DNA from: Salisapilia sapeloensis
Lineage: Eukaryota > Oomycota > Peronosporomycetes > Peronosporales > Salisapiliaceae
Assembly (NCBI GenBank): GCA_023334545.1
Contig: JAADVB010000010.1
Location: 62,001-126,000 of the forward strand
DNA length: 64,000 bases
Direction: 5' to 3'
Shown: piece by piece, positions 50,958 through 59,967 of the stretch
How positions within the stretch are numbered: the stretch's first letter is position 1
Layout: each line of letters begins with the position of its first letter
The notes under the pieces: model-generated
Seen by the model: the letters and a program-made list of their open reading frames with translations, nothing else
Database searches by the model: none
Told to the model about the DNA's origin: nothing
Translations under genes and position numbers: made by a program

Positions 50958-51293
50958 ATGCAGCTACCAGGTATATGTGCATTTGTACTGGTCTGTACCT
51001 TGTCGAGGATACCTCTATCGATAGGGACGTCTTACGATGCATATGAGGACTGTGCGCCAAGTCCCTCTATTTCGAGTGAGTTGGTGCCACCTTTGCCATT
51101 AGTGCTGGTATCAGGGCATTCAAAGAAACGAAAACTACCAGTCGGTCGAGTGCCTCCCACGCAACCTATCGCAACGACTGAGGAGTGGAATGAGACGCCG
51201 ATTGCAATACCAAGTAAGCCAGTCCGTGAAACGCAGCCTTGGATGGGGAGCAGCGACAGAGATGATGGTGATGACGACACTTCGATATCGTAA
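50958..51293 (+). CDS. Small secreted protein with basic KKRK patch
   Basis: A 111-residue frame starts at 50958. The N-terminus (MQLPGICAFVLVCTLSRIPLSIG) has signal-peptide character, with likely cleavage before TSYDAYED. The mature part is Pro- and Ser-rich with one Cys, a HSKKRKLP patch at about residue 54-61 that could act as a nuclear signal, and an acidic C-terminal end (DRDDGDDD). A TCATTTT initiator-like motif lies about 20 bases upstream of the start. There is no canonical RxLR motif. It is next to another small secreted gene at 51730, so the pair may be an effector-like cluster, but this is inference. Confidence 0.5.
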   Translation: MQLPGICAFVLVCTLSRIPLSIGTSYDAYEDCAPSPSISSELVPPLPLVLVSGHSKKRKLPVGRVPPTQPIATTEEWNETPIAIPSKPVRETQPWMGSSDRDDGDDDTSIS

Positions 51294-51729
51294 CATAGCT
51301 TGTATTTCATAAACTTAAAATCGATTTTAACCGACAATCAGATATTTTGACGTCTAACTGTCCTGCTAGTTGGCTTTGTGCTAAATTTGGAATCTCTTGG
51401 CTTTGCAGCCAAGCTGGCTTTGACCTTGGATAAATATTGCTACACTAGCGGCCAAATATGTCATGCGTAGGCGAGGTCGCACCGACAAGCTTCGCCGTAT
51501 GCATGGACTATTAGAGAATTGGAAACCTAGAAAATAATGTGACTTTTGTAAAGTTTGGCTTTCTAGTCCGGATAAGACCCTTAGGTCAATTCCTCTTCAG
51601 AACTTTGAAAGCACCTGGCCAAGTGAGTTACTGAGTCGTCCTCGACACCCTCGCATCTTATTCTACCCTCAGGCTTTCAAAATGTTCATCATTATGCAAA
51701 TCGCATTCCAACTAGCAAGAAACCACAAG
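51294..51729. other. Intergenic between two small secreted genes
   Basis: No frame of interest. A CGCATTCCA initiator-like motif at about 51702-51710 sits some 20-30 bases before the preferred ATG at 51730 and argues against the upstream in-frame ATG at 51682. Confidence 0.4.
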
Positions 51730-52197
51730 ATGAAGCTTATTCGACACGCACTTTTCGTATCTTTCGTGCTCGCGGCTTATGCCACGACTACAATCGAATC
51801 TACGAGCCTTCGACGCGTCGACGAAAGAGTAGACGATGCTGAGATGGACAACTATGGAACTCATTTAAGACAATTGGATGAAGATGGAAGCTACTTTAGC
51901 GACGACTTGGACTCCGATGTCGAAAATGAAAATCTTACCAGCGATGATGACTACGAATCGTATGATTCGGATGATTCCTCTTTCACCGAAATTGGAAGCA
52001 GCGTGGTTGGCGATGATGTCGAGATCGAAGTTGACAGCAAAGACGATGAAGATGTTGAGATCGAATATGAGGAAAGCGATATCGAAGAAGAAGAGCCATT
52101 GCGTATGTTGCACACAGCGAAGGAGGAACTTGGAAGTCCGACGATGAGGAAGGCAGCTGCGAAAAATGTTCCCATTTACCTAAATTACTATGTGTAA
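51730..52197 (+). CDS. Acidic secreted protein with RxLR-like motif (candidate effector)
   Basis: From the ATG at 51730 the frame encodes 155 residues. The signal peptide (MKLIRHALFVSFVLAAYA) has a clear hydrophobic core and small-residue cleavage site. Two RxLR-like tetrapeptides follow: SLRR at 26-29, with VDERVDDAE behind it like a dEER motif, and THLR at 44-47, followed by QLDEDG. Oomycete RxLR effectors carry R-x-L-R about 30-60 residues from the start, often followed by acidic dEER. The central region is extremely acidic (Asp, Glu and Ser runs over about 80 residues). The frame also opens upstream at 51682, but that adds a polar prefix that would bury the signal peptide. Secretion is likely; translocation into host cells is inference. 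Confidence 0.6.
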   Translation: MKLIRHALFVSFVLAAYATTTIESTSLRRVDERVDDAEMDNYGTHLRQLDEDGSYFSDDLDSDVENENLTSDDDYESYDSDDSSFTEIGSSVVGDDVEIEVDSKDDEDVEIEYEESDIEEEEPLRMLHTAKEELGSPTMRKAAAKNVPIYLNYYV

Positions 52198-52817
52198 CTT
52201 GAAGGTAGTTCAAGTGACGTGAGTTGTCAAGAAGATTGATGTCGAATGTTTTGTAGCGGTGTGGACTGCATGCGTCGAGACAAAGGTGTGAATGTAAACG
52301 AAGTTTGTACTCCCAGGATTCGTTCTTGTTTGGCTTGCAATATGCTATAAATAGTTAGATTATGTTTGGCATCTCCTTGATAATGTAGTAGGATGCGAAA
52401 CCGCTAAGATTGAAATTGCCTTAAATCATCAGAGGCTGAGAAAGCTGCAAGTGGCATTTACGAATGAGGACTGAAGGTGAAACTCAGCAGGTAGGAAACG
52501 AGTTCGCACCCTTTTGTGCTCCATTCACAAAGTCGAATGAAATAGCTAATCGCTCTTACTTCCTATCAGACTTGTATACCTCCAGATGATAGTGTGCAGC
52601 CCGAAGATATAAATATTGATCCGCCTGCAGTATGGTCATTCTGGTATTCTCATTATGCTGCGCGTATCTCAATACCTCTTTGTAGACCAGAAAGCATCAA
52701 GGACGGTCCAAATTGCAAAACGTAAACACACTAGCTGCCGCGAGACGTGCATCTCTACATATTAAATCGAAAATAACGTTATAGACTCGAGATAGCGTTC
52801 CTGGTCTGGCATCGCGA
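52198..52817. other. Intergenic, no gene recognised
   Basis: The 3' flank of the acidic secreted gene and promoter of the K+ channel gene. Only a 61-codon reverse frame (52697-52882) overlapping the channel start is present. Confidence 0.5.
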
Positions 52818-53926
52818 ATGATAGAACAAGGATATAAAGCTAAAGAACCAGCTCCACCACATCGTTGCAATGGGAAGTCCAACCTGATTGCTCTGTTGCT
52901 AATTCTGTCCTATCTGCTTGTCGGTGTTTTCTTCTTTCACTGGATTGAGGATTGGAGCATCGTGGATAGCATCTACTTTGCAACGACTATCGTTACCACA
53001 GTCGGTTATGGAGATGTCACACCTACAACTGAGACGGGAAGAGCATTTACTATTGTCTATGCTTTCTACGGCATTGTCACAGTTGGTATTGCGCTAGGCA
53101 GAGTAGCGGACTGGTTTGTCAAGCGGCAACAAGAAATTGCGAAGAATGCAAGAAAGAAACTTTTAAATCGTGTTGATAGTGCTGCAGCAAGCACTGGGAT
53201 TGGAAAATCGATTCGAGTAAAAATGCCAAAGGCTTTAGGTAGAAAACGATCTAGGTTGATGAAAATGAAGAAGTCGTCGGGGTTGTATCGCATAATGCAC
53301 TCGACAACCATCCGAGCCATCGTCAGTGGACTCATTCCTCTGCTACTTTCGATAATCGCAGGTATGGCGTTAGGAGCTGTCGAAGGCTGGTCATTTCTAG
53401 ACTGCATGTACTACACTATCATTACCATCACAACTGTGGGTTTTGGAGACGTGTCTCCAACATCTTTGCAAGGACGCATTTGTGCTATATTCTACCTTCC
53501 CTTCTCCGTCATCGCTGTGGCGCATAGCATTGGCTCTGTCATCGAAGAACTGAGCAAACGATCCGCCTTCCGAATGGTACGTCTCGTTTCCACAAGGCGT
53601 TCTCTCATATCTAATCCTGTACAATATAGAAGATAAGCATGAAAGAGCTGCTTGCTATGGACGTAGACGGTGATGGCAAAGTGTCCAAAATGGAATACCT
53701 CTGCTATATGTTGATCAAACTCGACAAAATCGAACGAGAAGACGTCGACATGATCATGAACCAATTCGATCATTTGGATAAAGACAAGAGTGGAGAGCTT
53801 GATCATGCCGATCTCGTACGCATCGATGACGAGCTACAACAAGCACAACACGAGGATGATGATGATGACGAAGATGAACCAATTTCTACCGCTGAAGTCG
53901 CACCATCTAGCGATAGAACCAACTAA
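52818..53926 (+). CDS. Two-pore potassium channel with C-terminal EF-hands
   Basis: Two exons (52818-53576 and 53630-53926; 53-base intron, phase 0) give 351 residues. Two pore loops carry potassium filters, TVGYGD at 61-66 and TVGFGD at 206-211, each flanked by hydrophobic helices. Exon 2 encodes a pair of EF-hands (DVDGDGKVSKMEYL and DKDKSGELDHADL) with the Asp/Asn/Gly residues needed for calcium. This is the layout of plant TPK/KCO channels, which are calcium-regulated and vacuolar. A 14-3-3 site is not obvious. The join is supported by the frame running FRM to KISMKELLAMD. The C-terminus ends in a Glu/Asp run. Confidence 0.9.
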
Positions 53927-53953
53927 AAATTATATTCGTACAAAAACTTGCAT

Positions 53954-54751
53954 CTACTTTCGAGACGGCTTTTTCAGTGGTCTGCTGCATCCTTCACACT
54001 TAAGCGTATCCAAACCCCGCTTTTCACGACGTTCGAGACACTTGGGATGAACGAAACTTCTGTCTTCGCAATCGCTATTGCGACAGTACATACCTTGGAC
54101 TAACTCGTACTTGCAAATGGCACATTTCAGCAGATTTAGCGTTCGCAAGAACGAACTCAGCTCTAAAAACGTGCGAGGACCGACGGTCAGGAAAGAGGAG
54201 GATGTGAATAGAGCACGTGAGAGCCACTGATCGTCCACGAGACGAGCTACAAGGGTCTTGATGTCACTAATAGAAGCCGAGTCACGCAAGTTAAACAAGT
54301 CTGCTTCTTCTGCCACGCCGTCATCACTATTTTCTATGTCAATAAAACGGTGAAGGATAGGACATTATATAATGTACCTTTCAATCATCTCCTGAATGGC
54401 TTTCCGGAGAAAGACAATTTCCCACGGTTTATAGGCACTGCTAAATTTTGTAATATCATCGTTGCTCTACAAGTACTGCCATCAGCGTATGCATAGAATC
54501 CTATTAGGTTGCTCTCGTACCGTATTCACGATACCAAAGTAGAGCATCCCATCGTCATACACTGCTCGACGGACGTCCATGCTAAACGGACGAACCTCTT
54601 CGGAAATCCGCTTGAGCATTTGGTCCACGTCGTCCATAGCAACTTCTTCGCCTACCATCCTCGCAGCAAGTTGATGCACCTTGCGTTCCTGCATGGCTCC
54701 AGCACCCATCAGTCGCTGCAGCAGCATCTGCTCACTCGATGACAAGCCCAT
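53954..54751 (-). CDS. NSMCE1: SMC5/6 complex subunit NSE1 (RING-like E3 ligase)
   Basis: Three exons on the minus strand (54751-54521, 54466-54378, 54326-53954) give 230 residues. The N-terminal winged-helix part (LLQRLMGAGAMQERKV) and LYFGIVNT followed by the ITKFSSAYKPWEIVFLRKAIQEMI block are typical of Nse1, as is the C-terminal Cys/His RING-like finger (CAICKYELVQG..C..C..FVHPKC..C..C). NSE1 forms a sub-complex with NSE3 and NSE4 in the SMC5/6 DNA-repair complex. For exon 3 the second AG (AAAATAG before TGATGAC) must be used; the first would introduce a stop. It shares an upstream region of ~265 bases with the PP2C gene. Confidence 0.87.
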
Positions 54752-55017
54752 TGTCTACTTCTTGTCCAAGTCCATCATCCGTGTCCAGAGGTCGCTCGAA
54801 GGTCGTGCAAAAGTAGCTATTGAACTTGGACACGAAACGGCTCACTTCATCATCTCCCTCCTACTGCCTTAACCCAGCCGAACGTACTTGCGTCTTCCTA
54901 TTTCGCAAAAGAATTCATTGCATTCTCCACCGACAAGATCTCTAGACGAGACGCCGTGTGTCTAGAATTAAAAAGAAATCATCTTAAATACATATCGCAC
55001 ATCCTGTCAGCACGTAC

Positions 55018-56037
55018 ATGACGGACATGAACGGTCTACTTAGTGGCGTTAAACACATGGACTTGAATTCTCCCTCTCGCCGTCGAGCTCGACGCCATCG
55101 AGACAGGCGCAGTCAGAACAGCACTTCGTCGGTGGACACGCCAGGGAACAACAGCATGCTCGACAACAACGGGAATACGCCGGACAACGTGAACAACCCG
55201 ATCACAGTGTCTGCGTACGGGAGTGCCACTCTCGAAGGCATGCAAGGCCATGCGAACGAAGACCGACTGGTCATCCACTCGACAGACGACTTCCACTTGT
55301 TCGCGGCCCTCGATGGTCACGGTGGCAGTGGTGCCGCCAACTACCTCCAGGAGAAGATCTCCACTGCTGTCATGACTTCCCAAAGTAAAGGAGACATTGA
55401 TTCCAGCGCACTCGCCAAGGCGCTCGTTGAACTCGACCGTGTCTTCTGTCGGAACAGCGTCCGCAACGGCTTTAATGACACCAGTGGTGTCTGCATCGCC
55501 GGTATCATCCTCTACATGGATTCGGACCGTCAGCCTCAAATCCTCGCTTTCAACGTCGGCGACTGCCGTGTCGTCGTGCATACGAGTAAGCCAGCTAAGA
55601 ACTCGAAGAGAATGTCGCTAGCCGCTGGTACGACTGCTCTGACGGTGGACCACTGTGCGTCTAACTCGAAAGAAAAGGAGAGACTCGAAAGGGCTGGTGG
55701 GTACATTGAAGACGATCGTGTTGCCGGTGTCATGGAACCTTTTCGCTCGATTGGCGACGTTGACATGAAAGAAGACAGTATGCAAGGGTGGGTGATTCCG
55801 AACCCAGAGTTTAAGGAGGTGGAGCTGGACATGAGCAAACAAAATGTCTTTGTGATCGCAACGGACGGCGTCTGGGGCGTGCTGGAGAACAATGAAGCCA
55901 TGCAAGTGGCTTTGAGGAAAGTGGAGGAAGGCAACTACACTGGTGACTGTGCTCACAATGCTGCACAAGCAGTTGTGAATGCTGCCAGTGAGAATGGAAG
56001 CATTGATGACATATCGGCGGTTGTTGTTGTGCTCTAG
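55018..56037 (+). CDS. PP2C-type protein phosphatase (PPM family)
   Basis: A single exon of 339 codons. The PP2C metal-binding motifs are present: GHANEDR (Glu81, Asp82), ALDGHGGSGAA (Asp99-Gly103), FVIATDGVW, and the C-terminal DDISAVVV. These are Mn/Mg-dependent Ser/Thr phosphatases. The N-terminal ~60 residues are basic (RRRARRHRDRR) then Asn/Ser-rich and lie outside the catalytic domain; the basic block could be a nuclear signal. No membrane segment or regulatory domain is present, so substrates are unknown. The Met at 55018 is the first in frame; 55027 is an alternative. Confidence 0.92.
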   Translation: MTDMNGLLSGVKHMDLNSPSRRRARRHRDRRSQNSTSSVDTPGNNSMLDNNGNTPDNVNNPITVSAYGSATLEGMQGHANEDRLVIHSTDDFHLFAALDGHGGSGAANYLQEKISTAVMTSQSKGDIDSSALAKALVELDRVFCRNSVRNGFNDTSGVCIAGIILYMDSDRQPQILAFNVGDCRVVVHTSKPAKNSKRMSLAAGTTALTVDHCASNSKEKERLERAGGYIEDDRVAGVMEPFRSIGDVDMKEDSMQGWVIPNPEFKEVELDMSKQNVFVIATDGVWGVLENNEAMQVALRKVEEGNYTGDCAHNAAQAVVNAASENGSIDDISAVVVVL

Positions 56038-56478
56038 TGCTGGATCCGACCACATTACTCCTTTAGCATGAACTTTGGGCAATCTCGACGCACGAACGAT
56101 GACGAGTGTATACACATCAAACGTCAATCGCTCGCTCGATAACTTTAATGTGAATTTAGCTTTTCATTGATAATCTATTTTTGTCTTATATGTTGGCTAC
56201 AGATAAGCGCGTTAGGATAGTTGCTCAAATGAAGAGGCGAAGACGTTCCGCGTACGTCCGTCGGTCTTCGCGAAACGGAGCTCCGACTGCAGTCGTGAAA
56301 TCCCTCAGCCACCGACTTCTTCCATTGGCAATTGCGCCAGTGACTGTTAACCTGGACATGGAAATTACTGATTCTCTGCTTCAGAAACCGTATAAAAGCT
56401 TGCCCTCCATTTTAATCAACCACCGGGTATCGCAGCTAGCTTTATATCTCTTGACCTTCTGTTAACAAAGTATCGTAG
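56038..56478. other. Intergenic, one weak small ORF
   Basis: Holds the 3' flank of the phosphatase gene and the promoter of the NMNAT gene. A 94-codon forward frame (56181-56465) starts with an Arg-rich stretch but has no recognisable features. Probably not a gene. Confidence 0.4.
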
Positions 56479-57819
56479 ATGCAACCATCAAATGCTTCTC
56501 ATACCCGATCAGACGTCGTCCTACCGACAACTACTACCCTTCTCGATGAGCAGCATGATGATTATTCTGTTAAGGATACAGCATTAAAGCACTGTTCAAG
56601 TGCAAGCTCCTTGTCAAGCAGTCCGACCAAAATTCTCTTAGCCCCAAATGGAGCTGCCACGGTTGCAATCTCACATCGACATCATCTGTACGAAATTCTT
56701 CAGCGATTAGCAACACTCGTGGACATCCAAGATGATGATCTTGTTATCTTAAAGAAGTCGATTGATGCCGAAGTAGGAGATGTTATTCAAGCTCTCTTGG
56801 CACTCGAATCTGTTTCTTCGCCCCAAGTCATCATATCGGAACTGCAGGTTCTACTACGAACAGGTTCACCAGCGAAACACGTTCGAGTGGAACAGAAAAC
56901 ACCACTTCCGAGCCTTTTACCAGCATTGCGAGGTTCTTTTGATCCTGAATCCGTTCCGTATCCACTGCAAAAGCTCGCAAGGAACCTCCAGCCATTATTT
57001 CAAGCTATTCACAATGCATCCAGTGCTCACGACGCGCCAACGCTCTCAAATCGAGCGGAAGTGATTGTGCTCGTGTCAACTGGAGCCTACAACCCCGTCC
57101 ATCTTCTGCACCTTCGAGCTTTTTACGTTGCAAGGCAATACATTGAGAGCAATAATAGTCGCATACCTGTCGTAGGTGCCTTCATCTCCCCATCTCATGA
57201 CACAATGGTGCGTGTAAAGACGAAGAACATAGCAAAGGAAATGATCCCAGGGCGACATCGACTCGCACTAGTAGAGGAAGCAGTTCGGAACTCGTCGTGG
57301 ATCGAAGCAGACAAGTGGGAAATTACAAGACGCCGGGTGCAAGATTACCTTAGTCTACTTGCTCACGTTCGAGATATGTGCGAAGGCCACTTTTCTCCGA
57401 TTAAATTCCGCCTCATATACGTATGTGGATGTAACACCGTTGTAAAGCTTAGTTTGAGTGCCATGAAAGAAGAGGGGTTTGGATGCATCACTGTGTGTCG
57501 ACCAACGCAAACGAACCAAGTGATGAGGCACCTAGGGAAGAACGGATCGAAGTATGTTACGGTCGTCGAAGACACTGGTGTATTGCCACAGGAATTGGAG
57601 CAAACGACGTCCAACCGTGTTCGTAAAGAGTTGAAGCAATTGTCAAGTAAAGGGAATGAAATGAATCCAAAGTTAGAGAAGATGCTAGGTCGACCTGCGT
57701 GCCAGTATTTAGTACGACACGAGATAGGGAAGAAGATAAGTGGCAAAGAGACGTGGAGTGAAAAGGATAGACAATGGAGAGTCGAAGATTTGTCTCATGT
57801 GGAGTATGCGGAGAATTGA
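56479..57819 (+). CDS. NMNAT: Nicotinamide/nicotinate mononucleotide adenylyltransferase with N-terminal extension
   Basis: A single exon of 446 codons. The C-terminal half is an NMNAT: the nucleotide-binding GAYNPVHLLHL (residues 202-212, with the HxxH pair), ISPSHD, the block RHRLALVEEAVRNSSWIEADKWE, and TSNRVRKEL as the position of the usual SSTxIR motif. The enzyme makes NAD from NMN and ATP. The first ~190 residues are an extension with Ser-rich and helical parts and no domain I recognise; most eukaryotic NMNATs lack such a segment. The SSTxIR variant TSNRVR keeps the Arg but not the first Ser-Thr pair. It ends 16 bases from a possible convergent gene. Confidence 0.85.
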   Translation: MQPSNASHTRSDVVLPTTTTLLDEQHDDYSVKDTALKHCSSASSLSSSPTKILLAPNGAATVAISHRHHLYEILQRLATLVDIQDDDLVILKKSIDAEVGDVIQALLALESVSSPQVIISELQVLLRTGSPAKHVRVEQKTPLPSLLPALRGSFDPESVPYPLQKLARNLQPLFQAIHNASSAHDAPTLSNRAEVIVLVSTGAYNPVHLLHLRAFYVARQYIESNNSRIPVVGAFISPSHDTMVRVKTKNIAKEMIPGRHRLALVEEAVRNSSWIEADKWEITRRRVQDYLSLLAHVRDMCEGHFSPIKFRLIYVCGCNTVVKLSLSAMKEEGFGCITVCRPTQTNQVMRHLGKNGSKYVTVVEDTGVLPQELEQTTSNRVRKELKQLSSKGNEMNPKLEKMLGRPACQYLVRHEIGKKISGKETWSEKDRQWRVEDLSHVEYAEN

Positions 57820-57834
57820 GTATAAAAGATGGGA

Positions 57835-58185
57835 TCAGCTCAAGTGTAGATTTACCGACATATGCACGTGGATGTTCACTGGCTTACTACGGATAAAGTT
57901 TTGTTTGCATCCCATCCCAGCGTCGACTAAGCCTAGCAATGGACATGGAACAGAGACTGTCTGTGCAACCAATAGGATGCAACCGAAAGATCTGTTGGGT
58001 AAGAGCTCAGAAACGCATTTAACCTTCTGCAATTGAGTATCGTCAGCAAAGAGCGGTGTCAACTCCAGAATAGGGTCGACACAGAAAGTATCAAGACGAG
58101 GATAGGTGGACTCGACTGCACTCACGAATGGAGTGAGGAGTCTATCCGTGAAACGACACCGTCCAAGCTTTATACTCTTGCTCAT
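57835..58185 (-). CDS. Uncertain ORF of 116 residues
   Basis: An open minus-strand frame begins at ATG 58185 and ends with TGA at 57835, converging on the NMNAT gene. Its composition is protein-like (for example PILELTPLFADDTQLQKVKCVSELL), but I do not recognise it. It could be a separate gene or a further exon of the small spliced gene at 58300-58817, joined through an acceptor near 58200 (ATATAAG). No convincing donor in the right phase was found for that second option. Confidence 0.28.
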   Translation of the reverse strand: MSKSIKLGRCRFTDRLLTPFVSAVESTYPRLDTFCVDPILELTPLFADDTQLQKVKCVSELLPNRSFGCILLVAQTVSVPCPLLGLVDAGMGCKQNFIRSKPVNIHVHMSVNLHLS

Positions 58186-58299
58186 TCTCAAAGCGGCCTT
58201 ATATCGTTACATCATAGCAGCAACAAAATCTAGATTGCAAGGATTGCAGGACGTTATGCACTATCAGGTACACGACGTGACTCCATCGCTTCTGCTCTT

Positions 58300-58817
58300 C
58301 TATCCGTTTTCAACGACTTTAGCGTAAGAAGCGAAGACCTCTCGTAAATACATCTCATCCTCGAATGTGGCATTCATGAATGCTATATCCTCCGATATGG
58401 CTAAGTTGTCAGCATGATAAAGAAGAAGAGTCGAATAGAAATAGCAAACGAGAGTCGAACACTCGACGTATCCCAACAATGTGCACCGAGCGAACGCAAT
58501 GGTTCGCCCAGCTCTTCCCACGTCCACGCAGGAAAATCGACTTTGTGTCAATTTTGTGTTTTACATACAATGCCATAGGCTGAACTTCTTGTGCTCTACC
58601 TTGGCTCGATGCACTCTCCACTTCGATCGAATATGTCTGCCTCGGTCATACTTGCAAGTATTTCCGGTAGACAGGTACAGATTTGAGCTGGAGCATGCTG
58701 CCAATCTGGTGGGAAGTGATCGCTTTCGATGCAGACTAACATGAGAAGAGAGACGAGTCTAGCCAAGTTTCCTACTAGATCCAGACGACTATTATGGTTT
58801 AATGTAAACATGGACAT
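58300..58817 (-). CDS. Small spliced gene of unknown function
   Basis: Three segments join cleanly: 58817-58652, 58540-58487 and 58400-58300, with introns GTATGA..AAAG and GTGCAC..CTTAG (the second has a CTGAC branch-like motif). This yields 106 residues: LVSLLMLVCIESDHFPP in exon 1, FPAWTWEELGEPLRSL in exon 2, and EDIAFMNATFEDEMYL in exon 3, ending VVENG and TAG. The joined product is helical, acidic and free of low complexity, unlike the alternative frames. I do not recognise a family. Two of three exons have GT donors that are not the strongest, so the model is tentative. Confidence 0.38.
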
Positions 58818-59047
58818 GCCAAAAGACTAGAGCCCATTGTTCATTGCCGAAAGCTAGGGTTCGATCATGCAGTAGCGTTTAGTGTTACTATAATTTTTCT
58901 AGCCTCTACAAACTACGATAGAAGAGAGACAGAGATAAAAGCAAAGAATAAATCCGAACTGGAATAGCCCAAGTTACAATGTATTATGTAAGAGTCTCAA
59001 TGTACGAAAGATGTCTATCTTATCCGTTTGGACGTCAATGGATGAAC

Positions 59048-59560
59048 TCAATAGGTGATGCTTATCCAGTTGCTCAGCATCATGTAATCCTGCACAAGTT
59101 CGTGTAGCACCAGATCAAAGTGGGGCACGTACATGGCCAGCAAGATTGTTGTTGTTAACGTCGTCATTCCCGAGACGTAGTGCCAGTATTCATGCCACTG
59201 GTCGTATCTGTCGCCTCCCGGCAGTCCACAGTAGACCCAAGTGAAGATGCAAAGAACACCTTGTACTGCTTTCACAGCTAATAGACCGTACCACTCCATT
59301 TGATACGCATGGTAGGCCATGAAGACAAAGACGACAGCTAGGGAAGAAGAGATAATAGCATCGACGAGCAAGTATCGAGTCTCTTTGCTCCTGTGGAAGA
59401 GCGTTGAGGCGCAGGCCGCACCGATTTGGAACAGTGCACAGACATATTGCGCACAGGCGAGAGAGACGCCTGCAGCTATGACGTAGACGAGGTTGGAAAA
59501 GAGGAGTGCATCTCCCCAATCACGCCGATTCGTCTCGAGCTTGGTCGGTGGTCGACACAT
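59048..59560 (-). CDS. Small multi-pass membrane protein, CREST-superfamily-like
   Basis: A single exon of 170 codons with about five hydrophobic segments. Polar residues in the membrane follow a pattern seen in the CREST group (alkaline ceramidases, PAQR receptors, Per1): a Ser and His spaced S-x3-H in STLFH, an Asp in LLVDAIISS, and H-x3-H in WHEYWH. In that group these residues bind a metal and cut lipid amides. The protein is shorter than most members and I cannot say which branch it belongs to. A hydrolase role is inference. No signal peptide is seen. Confidence 0.5.
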   Translation of the reverse strand: MCRPPTKLETNRRDWGDALLFSNLVYVIAAGVSLACAQYVCALFQIGAACASTLFHRSKETRYLLVDAIISSSLAVVFVFMAYHAYQMEWYGLLAVKAVQGVLCIFTWVYCGLPGGDRYDQWHEYWHYVSGMTTLTTTILLAMYVPHFDLVLHELVQDYMMLSNWISITY

Positions 59561-59967
59561 CTTTTCAAATTGTGTAAAACTGAGGAGTCTCTGGTGACTG
59601 GAAAAAAGTATGAGACACGACTAGATCAGACGGTGGTCAAAATATCAATTCGGCGGTACTGGCTCGTTTCTTATCCCGTTTTACAAGCAAGTCATACTGT
59701 CACTAGCCAAGCGTCATCCTATTTTCATCTACATGTCTAGCATGTGACATCCGCTCCTTCGCACAAACAACATTTCCTAGCATAAAGAACCTCTTGAAAG
59801 TCGTAAACCTAGGTTCAGAATAAACTTACCTACATTCATCAAGTTGAGGCACCTTTCTAAATTAATTTGTATCCAAGATCATTATCGTTGAAACATTTCA
59901 ACCAATCCCGAATCACATTCGAGCCGCCTTCCACCACAAATCCCAGCACGAGTGTATCCAAGCTACG
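59561..59967. other. Divergent intergenic region, no gene
   Basis: About 400 bases with the promoters of the CREST-like gene (minus) and the tyrosyl-tRNA synthetase gene (plus). No clear element or gene is visible. Confidence 0.5.

Noticed and set aside
56181-56465. 94-codon ORF upstream of NMNAT
   Set aside because: No motif, no signal peptide, and it lies in a likely promoter.
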